Shown one piece after another: positions 16,592 through 24,819 of a stretch of DNA of 64,000 nt; the first letter of the stretch is position 1; each line of letters opens with the position of its first letter. The notes under the pieces are model-generated. The model was not told the origin of the DNA. It did no database searches and saw nothing but the letters and a program-made list of their open reading frames with translations. The translations under genes were made by a program, and so were the position numbers. This DNA comes from Chitinophaga sp. Lineage in GTDB: Bacteria > Bacteroidota > Bacteroidia > Chitinophagales > Chitinophagaceae. The stretch is taken from contig NZ_JAFAIX010000007.1 in NCBI RefSeq assembly GCF_019236475.1, positions 1 through 64,000 on the forward strand, in the 5' to 3' direction.

Positions 16592-16658
16592 GGATAGAGC
16601 GTCATAACTGCGTGTGCGTCGTAGTTACAGGATTTTATGTCCATTATACATCTCAATC
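16592..16658 (+). promoter_or_regulatory. Structured leader RNA of precursor 6 (copy 2)
   Basis: Outer stem GGATA (16592-16596) with TGTCC (16638-16642); inner stem TAACTGCG (16605-16612) with CGTAGTTA (16620-16627), 7-base loop TGTGCGT. Compared with copy 1, changes in both stems keep pairing through wobble pairs (C-to-T in the outer arm; G-C to G-T and T-G to C-G in the inner stem). The distance from outer stem to start codon is again 16 bases. Confidence 0.7.
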
Positions 16659-16853
16659 ATGAAAAAGAAAAAAATATCTCTGGAGAAAAAGCTTATGCTT
16701 AACAAAGAAGCAGTAGCCGTATTAAATGGTGCACAGCAGCACGTTATCGCTGGTGGTGCAATCATAACAAGAGTAACTGCAACCTGCGATGTTACCCGCG
16801 ATGCTACCTGCGAAACCTTTCGTTATACAGAAGATATGTGCATCTTGTGCTAA
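16659..16853 (+). CDS. Class I lanthipeptide precursor 6 (64 residues)
   Basis: Leader MKKKKISLEKKLMLNKEAVA, cleavage site IAGG, core AIITRVTATCDVTRDATCET then FRYTEDMCILC. Four cysteines, ending CxxC like precursors 2-5 but without the IPPG motif. The ATG at 16659 is chosen over an upstream GTG at 16614, because the extra 15 residues would be translated from the conserved leader RNA and do not fit the family. Confidence 0.92.
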   Translation: MKKKKISLEKKLMLNKEAVAVLNGAQQHVIAGGAIITRVTATCDVTRDATCETFRYTEDMCILC

Positions 16854-16916
16854 GCTGGTAATTCATTGTATAGCAGCAATTACTGCTAATCTGATAAAAC
16901 CCTTTTTTTCCTCATC

Positions 16917-16962
16917 GGACAGCTCACCATTACGGCGTGTATGTCCATAACCCACATCAATT
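16917..16962 (+). promoter_or_regulatory. Shortened structured leader RNA of precursor 7 (copy 3)
   Basis: The outer stem GGACA (16917-16921) with TGTCC (16942-16946) is kept, and again ends 16 bases before the start codon, but the inner TAACTG hairpin is missing and replaced by a short CACC...GGCGTG pairing. It appears to be a deleted version of copies 1 and 2. Confidence 0.6.
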
Positions 16963-17136
16963 ATGAAAAAGAAACATGTAAATCTGAGCAAAAAACTGTT
17001 GCTGAAAAAAGAAGCAGTAGTTGTGTTGAACCCTCAACAACAGTCTAAACTGGCTGGTGGTCAACCTCTCACCTGGTTTAGCACTTGCTGTGTAGAAACC
17101 ATTGAAGTTACCTGCGTAGATAATACCAAGTGTTAA
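16963..17136 (+). CDS. Class I lanthipeptide precursor 7 (57 residues)
   Basis: A more divergent precursor: leader MKKKHVNLSKKLLLKKEAVV, cleavage site LAGG (residues 30-33), core QPLTWFSTCCVETIEVTCVD then NTKC. It has four cysteines including an adjacent pair, so its ring pattern must differ from precursors 2-6. At 57 residues it is the shortest of the eight. Confidence 0.9.
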   Translation: MKKKHVNLSKKLLLKKEAVVVLNPQQQSKLAGGQPLTWFSTCCVETIEVTCVDNTKC

Positions 17137-17220
17137 TCCATTGGTTACAGCAATTACCAAATCTGAACATCCTGTAAATCACATTAGCAGGAATTTCTAA
17201 CACCTGTAAATTTTACAATT

Positions 17221-17415
17221 ATGAAAAAGAAAAAAATTGAACTCAGTAAAAAATTAGTGCTGAGCAAAGAAACAATTGCACAGTTAAATGCTGACCAACA
17301 GCATCAACTGATGGGAGGTATGGTTTCCGTACGCTGTACTGATGATACCCTGCAGATTTCTTCCTGCGTAGCTTCAAGCCCTGCTCCAGGTCGTCCTTGC
17401 TGCCAAATCCCTTGA
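17221..17415 (+). CDS. Class I lanthipeptide precursor 8 (64 residues)
   Basis: Leader MKKKKIELSKKLVLSKETIA, cleavage site LMGG (residues about 30-33), core MVSVRCTDDTLQISSCVASS then PAPGRPCCQIP. Four cysteines, two adjacent near the end. The Ala of the usual AGG site is replaced by Met. It is the last precursor and is followed by two tandem hairpins before lanC. Confidence 0.9.
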   Translation: MKKKKIELSKKLVLSKETIAQLNADQQHQLMGGMVSVRCTDDTLQISSCVASSPAPGRPCCQIP

Positions 17416-17435
17416 TAGCACTGATACCTGTCATC

Positions 17436-17461
17436 ACGGGGCAGTGATAGGGCTGCCCCGT
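17436..17461 (+). terminator. Hairpin 1 between precursors and lanC
   Basis: ACGGGGCAG (17436-17444) pairs perfectly with CTGCCCCGT (17453-17461), 8-base loop. There is no strong T tract. Together with the next hairpin it may reduce read-through from the precursor array into the modification genes. Confidence 0.6.
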
Positions 17462-17468
17462 ACTATTC

Positions 17469-17500
17469 CAATTGGGAAAGCACCGCTTTCCCAATTGTTT
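17469..17500 (+). terminator. Hairpin 2 between precursors and lanC
   Basis: CAATTGGGAAAGC (17469-17481) pairs perfectly with GCTTTCCCAATTG (17485-17497), 3-base loop, followed by TTT. This 13-bp stem ends 19 bases before the lanC start codon, so it could act as a leaky terminator/attenuator or protect the 3' end of the precursor message. Confidence 0.65.
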
Positions 17501-17516
17501 CATCAGACGCCAACTT

Positions 17517-18728
17517 ATGAATATGATTGATACACATCTGCGCAATATCTACGACGACCTGGTTGAACTCCTGGAAAAGGAGGATTATAAACCTGCACAT
17601 GCCAATAGTCTTTTTAAGGGTCCATGGGGCGCATTGTTATTCCTGTTCTACTATGAACAGTTTGAAGCACCGGAAGAAGATAAAGCAGCGGCTTTGCTGG
17701 AGAAAGTTTATCAGCGCTACACTCCGGAAGAAGATACAAATTTCTCCTTCTGTAATGGCCATACCGGCCCATTCTGGCTGTTAGATCACCTGAACAGACA
17801 CGAGTTCCTGGATATGGATATCGACTACATCATCAATGATTTTATCGGGGAAACTATTCTGCAAAGCAAATATCATCTCGATTGGAAAAATTATGATTTC
17901 CTGCATGGTAGTATCGGTATCTGTCATTTCCTGATATCATGGGCTAACAGATTAGATGTCCAGGAGCACCTGGAATACTTTGTGAATGCCCTTTGGGAAA
18001 TAGGTCGGGAAACACCGAAGGGAAGGAGTCTGCCTATTTTCTTTTCCTATGAGAAAACAGATGCCGAATATCAAGATGCTTTCAGTTTGGCCCATGGTAG
18101 CTGTGCCGCTATGATCGTTGTCGCTAAAATTTACCAAGCGGGCATTGCAAAAGAAGCATGTGAGAAATTGGTACATGCTACTATCGATTTTGTTCTTCAA
18201 CATAAACTGCCGGTAACAGATACTTCCATGACCGGTATGTATCCATCTATACTCGATGGTAAATATTCCAGTTATAATAGTCGACTAGCCTGGTGTTACG
18301 GAGACCTGAATGTGGCCTGGATGCTCTGGTATTGCGGGAAAACATTTGGCCAAGAACACTGGAAAAATGAAGCCCTGAATATTATGCGCTACAGCGTTCG
18401 ACGAGATACCAATGAAACTGCCGGTGTAGTAGATAACTGTCTATGCCACGGTACCAGCGGAATTGCAGCCTTCTATCGCAAGTTCTGGTTTGAAACAAAA
18501 GAACAACTGTTCCTCGATACCGCGAACCACTGGTATCGCAAAGCAGTGGAGAATATTTCTTTCGATGAGCAGAAAGCGCAACATGGTATTAAGGTGTGGC
18601 TGGGAAAAGATAAACAGTGGGACTATTGCTGGGACCTGCTGGATGGCGGCGCTGGCGTTGGACTGGCAGTGCTTTCTCTTAAACACAATACACCCTTACA
18701 TTGGGATGAATGTTTTTTGTTGTCCTGA
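17517..18728 (+). CDS. lanC: Lanthionine synthetase C-like protein (LanC)
   Basis: From ATG 17517 this encodes 403 residues; an upstream in-frame TTG at 17472 lies inside hairpin 2 and is rejected. LanC is a zinc enzyme that adds cysteine thiols to dehydrated Ser/Thr, forming lanthionine rings. The expected alpha-toroid motifs are present: FCNGHTGPFWLL, NYDFLHGSIGICHFLI, FSLAHGSCAAMIV, the zinc ligand Cys260 in AWCYGDLN, and Cys310-His311 in NCLCHGTSGIAAF. It is cytoplasmic and works with LanB (18756) on the eight precursors just upstream. LanB follows 27 bases downstream, in one operon. Confidence 0.93.
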   Translation: MNMIDTHLRNIYDDLVELLEKEDYKPAHANSLFKGPWGALLFLFYYEQFEAPEEDKAAALLEKVYQRYTPEEDTNFSFCNGHTGPFWLLDHLNRHEFLDMDIDYIINDFIGETILQSKYHLDWKNYDFLHGSIGICHFLISWANRLDVQEHLEYFVNALWEIGRETPKGRSLPIFFSYEKTDAEYQDAFSLAHGSCAAMIVVAKIYQAGIAKEACEKLVHATIDFVLQHKLPVTDTSMTGMYPSILDGKYSSYNSRLAWCYGDLNVAWMLWYCGKTFGQEHWKNEALNIMRYSVRRDTNETAGVVDNCLCHGTSGIAAFYRKFWFETKEQLFLDTANHWYRKAVENISFDEQKAQHGIKVWLGKDKQWDYCWDLLDGGAGVGLAVLSLKHNTPLHWDECFLLS

Positions 18729-18755
18729 TTTTTATTCGTAAACATTTTCAAAGGA

Positions 18756-21700
18756 ATGGCCATGGCATTGACGCATACAGGATTGTTTCTTTTAAGAAGT
18801 CCACTCTATCCGCTGAATTTTTATACAGCAGTGTTGGAAAAAACACTGCCTGAACTAGCAACTGAATACCCTGAATTTCTATATGCGTTGCACATCGCTT
18901 CTGGAGAGCTCCTGAAAGAACTGGACCGTTACCTTGCAGAACCAACTGCATTCCAGGAGAAAAAACTGGAGAAACTTCGTAAAGCCATGTACAAATATTG
19001 GGTGAGAGCCTGCACTCGCAGTACGCCCTATGGCCTTTTCGCGGGCTGTACCACTGGAACGGTGGCAGATAGTACCTCCTGGACCATCGATCAGCAGGGG
19101 AGTCGCCAACATGTACGATTGGATATGGACTATTTCACCAAAATTACCCATCATATCCAGGAGTTGCCCACCGTAAAACAGCAACTGCGATATTTCCCCA
19201 ATAACAGTATCTATAAAAGTGGCCAGAAATACCGCTATGCGGAGTATTCCATTGTACATAACCGCCGTAAATATTTGCTGACTGCTGTAACAACATCTGC
19301 ATTTCTAGACCAAATCCTAGTGCAATCCGCCACTGGTAGTACCATTGCTCAACTAGTGGATGTAATCCGCGCTATTGATCCCAGCATTGATCCAAACGAT
19401 GCCCAAGATTTTGTGTCAGAATTAATTCAATCACAATTGCTGATCGCCGAAACTGAGCCCAGAATCACGGAAACCGATAACCTCCGTAAACTGACCGCGC
19501 GCCTTTTATCCATTGAAGACCTCCATACTTTAAGAGAAACCTTAATGCTGCTGAGTAATCTCTTCCAGCAGCAAGACTTTGACAGGAATCGACTGCGACA
19601 AATAGAAGAAACCTGTACCACCAATTTTCCGCTGGAAATGCCGAAAGATCTGCTACAGGTGGATCTTTTCAGAAATGGTAACTGTACCATCAGTGAACAA
19701 TTAATGAACAATATCCTTACCCAGGTGCAAGAGCTGAGCGCCCTTTGCCTGGGATATGGTAAAAGCCCGTCTTCCGACCTGAATGGTTTTATGGACCGCT
19801 TCCGGGAAAGGTACGAGGCTGCTGAAGTGCCCTTAAACCTAGTACTGGACAGTGAAGCCGGTATTGGTTACGGTATTGCTACCGGTAACGTACATACGCC
19901 GTTTGTGGAAGATATAGACACGGCAGGTAGTGCCATGCAGACAACCGTTATTTGGTCTGCCATGCAACAACTCTGCTTGGAGAAGTATGAACAGTTCCTG
20001 CGTACGGGCGGTAGCGTAGAGGTTACAGGCGCTGATCTAAAGAGTATGGGAGACCCCGCCCAAGTCAATATGGCTGCCAGTTGCTATATGTTTGGCATGC
20101 TGTACGCCGCATCTGGAGCGGCTGCGGATAATGGCGATTACCGCTTTGCATTGCAGTCTGTAGGAGGCCCTTCTGCGGCCAACCTGGTCGGGCGCTTCTG
20201 TAGCGGTGATCCCGAACTGGGAATTAAAATGAAAGCCATCCTGGACCAGGAGGCTGCCACCATTCCAGATGCTATTTTCGCGGAGGTGATCCATTTTCCG
20301 GAAGCAAGAGCCGCCAATGTATTGATACGTCCCGTATTGCGGGATTACGAAATCCCTTACATCGGGATATCCGGCGTGCCGGAAGCGCAACAGATCCCAG
20401 TATCGGACCTGATGGTAGCCGTAAAAGGAAATGAAGTGATCCTGCGCAGCAAACGGCTGAATAAACGCATTATACCGCGACTCAGCTCTGCCCACAACTA
20501 CAGTAATAACAGTCTTCCTATATATAAATTCCTCTGCGATCTGCAACATCAGTCGCAAGTATCCCACATCTCCTGGGATTGGGGCATCCTGGCTAATCGC
20601 CCGCACCTGCCAAGAGTAACCTACAAACAATTGATTGTATGCCGGGAAGCCTGGATGATCTTGAAAAAGGAAATAGAACAGGTACCAGATACCGTGGCAG
20701 ATAGGCAGCAATTTATTAGTACCTATATGCAGCAGCATCAACTGCCTGAACAGGTGTTAATGGTAGAAGCAGATAATGAACTGCTGCTGGACTTGCGTCA
20801 GGCAATGGTAGTAGATATGCTATTCGACCAAATCAAGAAAGCAGGCCATGTGCGCCTGAAGGAATTCATCCATGATGCCAACGCTGGTATGTTGCGTGAT
20901 ACTAACGGTAACGTATATGCCCATGAGATGTTGGTACCAGTTGTATTCACTCCTGCAAAAGCGCCGCAAGCGGCCATGGTGCAAGCTCCTACTGAAATAC
21001 CATTAGAACGTAATTTTGCACCGGGAGGAGAGTGGCTGTACCTGAAAATATATTGTGGATACCGCATTGCAGAAGAATTGCTCTCTGGTTACTTTGCGGA
21101 GCATATCCCTCAATGGCAGGAGGATGGCCTTTTTGAACAATGCTTTTTCCTGCGCTATGCAGATCCGCAGCCGCATATACGTATACGTTTTCTCAATAAA
21201 GCGCATCCTGCAGCCAACGATTATCTCCTGCATCAAATAGAACAGGCTTTACAGCCGTATATCGCTGCTGGCCAGGTGCAGAAGATAGTTTGCGATACCT
21301 ATATCCGGGAGATAGAAAGATATGGAGACACGATCTTGGCCAGTGAAGCAATTTTTCACCGCGACAGTCTGGCTGTACTGGAAATCATCAGTATGCTAGA
21401 AGGCGCGGAAGGAGAGGTATATCGCTGGAAACTCGCCCTGAGAGGCATGGACATGCTGTTGAATGATTTCGGGTTTGATCTTGGCAATAAACGAAAATTG
21501 CTAGGGGTAATGCGTGCGCAATTTATTGAGGAGTTTGGCGGTGGTAATCTGCTGAATAAACCCTTGAATGATAAATACCGCAAGCACCAACAGGAAATCA
21601 TGTCATTTATGAATCCTGCGGATGATGAACAAAATGATATCGTGGAAGCCATTGCTTGTTATACCGCCCGTAGTATAGGTACTGTAGATGCCGTTGCGCA

Positions 21701-21875
21701 GATACGGGAGCGCTGGAATGGCACAGAAAAATATGGCAGTGTAATAGCTAGTCATATTCATATGTTCATCAATCGGTTGTTTGTGGGCAAGCAACGTAAG
21801 CATGAATTGATATTGTATCATTTCTTGGAAAAATATTATATCTCTCAACTGGCGATGGAGGCGGCCTCAAAATAA
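18756..21875 (+). CDS. lanB: Lantibiotic dehydratase, full-length LanB
   Basis: This 1039-residue protein dehydrates Ser and Thr of the precursor core using glutamyl-tRNA. The N-terminal glutamylation part covers about residues 1-700 (including MYKYWVRACTRSTPYGLFAG, a family motif near residue 85). The C-terminal elimination (SpaB_C-like) part starts near residue 756 (GGEWLYLKIYCGYRIAEELL) and includes FFLRYADPQPHIRIRFL. Both parts are in one chain, whereas the pinensin cluster of Chitinophaga pinensis is known to have a split LanB. A second ATG at 18762 is possible. Its stop codon overlaps the ATG of the exporter by one base (TAATG), coupling their translation. Confidence 0.94.
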   Translation: MAMALTHTGLFLLRSPLYPLNFYTAVLEKTLPELATEYPEFLYALHIASGELLKELDRYLAEPTAFQEKKLEKLRKAMYKYWVRACTRSTPYGLFAGCTTGTVADSTSWTIDQQGSRQHVRLDMDYFTKITHHIQELPTVKQQLRYFPNNSIYKSGQKYRYAEYSIVHNRRKYLLTAVTTSAFLDQILVQSATGSTIAQLVDVIRAIDPSIDPNDAQDFVSELIQSQLLIAETEPRITETDNLRKLTARLLSIEDLHTLRETLMLLSNLFQQQDFDRNRLRQIEETCTTNFPLEMPKDLLQVDLFRNGNCTISEQLMNNILTQVQELSALCLGYGKSPSSDLNGFMDRFRERYEAAEVPLNLVLDSEAGIGYGIATGNVHTPFVEDIDTAGSAMQTTVIWSAMQQLCLEKYEQFLRTGGSVEVTGADLKSMGDPAQVNMAASCYMFGMLYAASGAAADNGDYRFALQSVGGPSAANLVGRFCSGDPELGIKMKAILDQEAATIPDAIFAEVIHFPEARAANVLIRPVLRDYEIPYIGISGVPEAQQIPVSDLMVAVKGNEVILRSKRLNKRIIPRLSSAHNYSNNSLPIYKFLCDLQHQSQVSHISWDWGILANRPHLPRVTYKQLIVCREAWMILKKEIEQVPDTVADRQQFISTYMQQHQLPEQVLMVEADNELLLDLRQAMVVDMLFDQIKKAGHVRLKEFIHDANAGMLRDTNGNVYAHEMLVPVVFTPAKAPQAAMVQAPTEIPLERNFAPGGEWLYLKIYCGYRIAEELLSGYFAEHIPQWQEDGLFEQCFFLRYADPQPHIRIRFLNKAHPAANDYLLHQIEQALQPYIAAGQVQKIVCDTYIREIERYGDTILASEAIFHRDSLAVLEIISMLEGAEGEVYRWKLALRGMDMLLNDFGFDLGNKRKLLGVMRAQFIEEFGGGNLLNKPLNDKYRKHQQEIMSFMNPADDEQNDIVEAIACYTARSIGTVDAVAQIRERWNGTEKYGSVIASHIHMFINRLFVGKQRKHELILYHFLEKYYISQLAMEAASK

Positions 21876-24070
21876 TGGGATTCGCATTTTATAAGCAATT
21901 GGATGCCATGGATTGTGGCCCTACCTGCCTACGGATGGTGGCCAAGCACTATGGACGGAGTTATTCGCTAGAATACCTGCGCCAACAGGCCAGTATTACC
22001 CGTGAAGGGGTTAGCTTGTTGGGCATTAGTGAAGCCGCAGAGAAAATTGGTTTGCATACCAATGCCGTGCGTATCAGCTTTGAACAGTTGGATGAACAGG
22101 TAGATCTACCTTGTATCCTACATTGGAACCAGCAGCACTTTGTAGTTTTACCCCCGCAGAACTACAACCGGCATGCCAAGCATCAACAGATCCTAATTGC
22201 AGATCCGGGTCATGGCATGGTGAAAGTAGATAAGGAAACTTTCCTGAATTGCTGGCAGGGGAAGAGCAATACCGGTGTGGTGCTAATGTTGGAACCTACG
22301 GATGCCTTTTACACCCGGGAAAAGCAAGAGAAGGTGAAGACAGGGTTTCGTTTCCTGGCAAGCTATTTACGGCCTTACAGGAAATATATTGCGCAGTTAT
22401 TTCTGAGTATACTCTTGGCAAGTGTGCTGTCGTTGACCCTGCCTTTCCTAACACAAAGCCTGGTGGATTACGGTATTAACCGGCAAGATACCAGTTTCGT
22501 ATACCTAGTACTGTTATCCCAGTTGCTGTTGTTTGCCGGATCTACGGCCATAGAAATGATTCGTAGCTGGATTTTGCTGCACATGAATTCCAGGGTTAAT
22601 ATCAATATTATCTCCGATTTCTTGGTGAAATTGATGAAACTCCCCATCCGTTATTTTGATACCAAAATGATCGGAGATATTCATCAGCGCATCGGAGATC
22701 ATACCCGTATTCAAAACTTCCTGACAGGGACTACCTTGTCTACCTTATTTTCTTTTCTCAACTTGATTGTATTCACGGCTGTGCTGGCCGTATACAGTCT
22801 GAAAATTCTGGCGGTATTTGTACTCTTCAGTGCCGCCGCTATTTTTTGGATTTTTTTCTTTCTCAAACGTAGAAAAGCGCTGGATTATAAAAAGTTCCAG
22901 GGAATGAGTGAGAATGAGAATGTGTTGATTGAAATGATTACAGGCATGCAGGAGATAAAACTGAACAACTGTGAAACTTCTCGCAGATGGGAATGGGAGC
23001 GAGTGCAGGCGGGACTGTTCAAACTCAATGTCCAGAATTTGGCGTTGGGGCAGTATCAACAGGTGGGTTCAGTATTCTTTCATCAGTTAAAAAATATCTT
23101 GATTTCTTTTATTACTGCCAGAGAGGTGATGAATGGCCATTTGACCTTGGGTATGATGTTGTCTGTCAGTTATATCATTGGGCAGATGAATAGTCCGCTA
23201 GACCAATTACTCACTTTTGTGCAATCGGCGCAGGATGCTAAAATCAGTTTGGACCGCCTAGGGGAAATTCACAATCGACCGGAGGAGGAGCAGGAAGGGC
23301 ATCGTGTACTAGCGCCTACAGGGAAAGGTTTTGGCGATATTCGGTTGGAAGGAGTGTCGTTTCAGTACGGGGGCAGGCAGTCTCCCTATATCTTACAAGA
23401 TATTAATCTAGTCATCCCAGAAGGTAAAGTGACTGCTATTGTTGGCGCCAGTGGAAGTGGTAAAACCACTTTGATGAAAATGTTGTTGCAATTTTATCCG
23501 CCGGGAACAGGCACCGTGATGGTAGGGGATACAGATATGCAGGAGCTCTCGCCAAAGTGGTGGCGACATCAATGTGGTAGCGTTATGCAAGACGGTTTTA
23601 TTTTTTCCGGTACCATTGCCAAAAATATTTCCATCAGCGATGAACATCCGGATAATGATAAACTGATAGAAGCCGTGTCCACTGCGAATATCCGGGAGTT
23701 CATTGAAGAGCTACCATTAGGTTACCAGACGAAACTGGGTAATACTGGCAATGGTATCAGCGCTGGCCAGAAGCAGCGCATACAAATTGCCCGCGCCGTT
23801 TACAAGAATCCTGCTTACTTGTTTTTTGATGAAGCCACCAGTGCATTGGATTCTAGTAATGAACGGATTATAATGGAAAACCTAGAACGCTTTTTTCAAG
23901 GCAGAACCGTAGTGGTGGTGGCACATCGCCTGAGTACCGTGAAGCATGCCGACCAGATTGTGGTATTGGAGAAAGGCCGTATAGTAGAAGTGGGCACACA
24001 TGCGGAATTGAGCGCGAAGAAAGGGAATTACTTTTCATTGGTTAAAAATCAACTGGAGCTAGGAGGATAA
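21875..24070 (+). CDS. lanT: Peptidase-containing ABC exporter (C39 domain, LanT-type)
   Basis: This encodes 731 residues with three parts. The N-terminal C39 peptidase domain has catalytic Cys14 (MDCGPTC, with Gln8), His88 and Asp110 (ADPGHG), the set needed to cut leaders after Gly-Gly. A six-helix transmembrane domain spans about residues 155-450. The nucleotide-binding domain has Walker A Gly524-Thr532 (GASGSGKTT), signature ISAGQKQR (628-635) and Walker B FFDEA with Asp652-Glu653. It should cleave all eight precursors and export the products across the inner membrane. It overlaps lanB by one base and is followed after 3 bases by the HlyD-like gene. Confidence 0.95.
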   Translation: MGFAFYKQLDAMDCGPTCLRMVAKHYGRSYSLEYLRQQASITREGVSLLGISEAAEKIGLHTNAVRISFEQLDEQVDLPCILHWNQQHFVVLPPQNYNRHAKHQQILIADPGHGMVKVDKETFLNCWQGKSNTGVVLMLEPTDAFYTREKQEKVKTGFRFLASYLRPYRKYIAQLFLSILLASVLSLTLPFLTQSLVDYGINRQDTSFVYLVLLSQLLLFAGSTAIEMIRSWILLHMNSRVNINIISDFLVKLMKLPIRYFDTKMIGDIHQRIGDHTRIQNFLTGTTLSTLFSFLNLIVFTAVLAVYSLKILAVFVLFSAAAIFWIFFFLKRRKALDYKKFQGMSENENVLIEMITGMQEIKLNNCETSRRWEWERVQAGLFKLNVQNLALGQYQQVGSVFFHQLKNILISFITAREVMNGHLTLGMMLSVSYIIGQMNSPLDQLLTFVQSAQDAKISLDRLGEIHNRPEEEQEGHRVLAPTGKGFGDIRLEGVSFQYGGRQSPYILQDINLVIPEGKVTAIVGASGSGKTTLMKMLLQFYPPGTGTVMVGDTDMQELSPKWWRHQCGSVMQDGFIFSGTIAKNISISDEHPDNDKLIEAVSTANIREFIEELPLGYQTKLGNTGNGISAGQKQRIQIARAVYKNPAYLFFDEATSALDSSNERIIMENLERFFQGRTVVVVAHRLSTVKHADQIVVLEKGRIVEVGTHAELSAKKGNYFSLVKNQLELGG

Positions 24071-24073
24071 ATT

Positions 24074-24610
24074 ATGGCCGACTTACAACAACATAGCATC
24101 GCAGTAAAAAGTAATGGTATACATCCATCGCTGGAAGAGCTGCGTAGTGAACCAGTGCAGGAAATTATGGGGAAAATGCCCTCCTGGATCGTACGGCGGG
24201 GTATTTTTATGATGGCTATCCTAGTGGCCGGATTGTTTATCGGTGCTTGGTCTTTTAGTTATCCCGATTTGGTGATGGGGAGAGTGCGGATAAGCACCGA
24301 GAGCGGGCTATCGGCAGCTACTGTTACTATTCCAGCTACCGCCATCTGGAAAATACATCCCGGACAACCTGTGCTCATTCGTTTGGATGCCTACCCCTAT
24401 GAACAGTTTGGGCTGTTACAAGGGCATGTAATCACCACAGAGCAGCCAAAGGCAGATACAGGTTTTCTAGTGCATATTCAACTGGATCATGCCCTGCAAA
24501 CGACTGCTGGCAAGTCCATTCCTGCAGTAGCGCAATTGGATGGCAGTGCGGAAATCGAAACAGAAAAATTGAATTTATTACAACGCATCTTCGGAAAACT
24601 AATATTATAA
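24074..24610 (+). CDS. Short HlyD-like membrane fusion protein
   Basis: This 178-residue protein has a cytoplasmic N-terminus, one transmembrane helix (about residues 42-63, GIFMMAILVAGLFIGAWSF) and a beta-rich periplasmic part ending VAQLDGSAEIETEKLNLLQR, which resembles the last segment of HlyD-type adaptors. The usual long coiled-coil hairpin and lipoyl halves (typical HlyD is 350-450 residues) are missing. The reading frame is intact and immediately follows the exporter, so it looks like a reduced, working partner rather than a pseudogene. It may link the exporter to an outer-membrane channel not encoded in this window. Confidence 0.75.
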   Translation: MADLQQHSIAVKSNGIHPSLEELRSEPVQEIMGKMPSWIVRRGIFMMAILVAGLFIGAWSFSYPDLVMGRVRISTESGLSAATVTIPATAIWKIHPGQPVLIRLDAYPYEQFGLLQGHVITTEQPKADTGFLVHIQLDHALQTTAGKSIPAVAQLDGSAEIETEKLNLLQRIFGKLIL

Positions 24611-24735
24611 TTCCCCTGCGCAGCAATCAGGGAAGAAAAAATAAAGCAAGAGACAGTATTGTTTCCAGGCTATCGTCTCTGCGCAGTGGTCAGAGAAGAC
24701 AAAATAAAGCAGAAGGCAATATCATTTCCAGCCAT

Positions 24736-24762
24736 TCGTCCCTGCCCAACGGGCAGGGACGA
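24736..24762. terminator. 12-bp perfect hairpin
   Basis: TCGTCCCTGCCC (24736-24747) pairs with GGGCAGGGACGA (24751-24762), 3-base loop AAC. It sits directly before a second, longer hairpin, at the end of the lanthipeptide operon. Confidence 0.65.
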
Positions 24763-24766
24763 CGAA

Positions 24767-24819
24767 AAAATGAAGTGAGGGAATTGACGTCGCAGACGTC
24801 AATTCCCTCACTTCATTTT
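24767..24819. terminator. 25-bp perfect inverted repeat, bidirectional terminator
   Basis: The left arm (24767-24791, AAAATGAAGTGAGGG...GACGTC) and right arm (24795-24819) are perfect complements over 25 bp with a 3-base loop GCA. The stem is flanked by A4/T4, as in bidirectional intrinsic terminators. It separates the lanthipeptide operon from the module starting at 24932. Confidence 0.8.

Noticed and set aside
16614..16658. GTG start extending lanthipeptide precursor 6 by 15 residues
   Set aside because: It would translate the structured leader shared with precursors 5 and 7; the ATG at 16659 matches the family.
17472..17516. TTG start extending LanC by 15 residues
   Set aside because: It falls inside a perfect hairpin and the ATG at 17517 gives a normal LanC N-terminus.
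24074..24610. Calling the short HlyD-like gene a pseudogene
   Set aside because: The frame is intact, has a good start three bases after the exporter, and ends cleanly before a terminator region.
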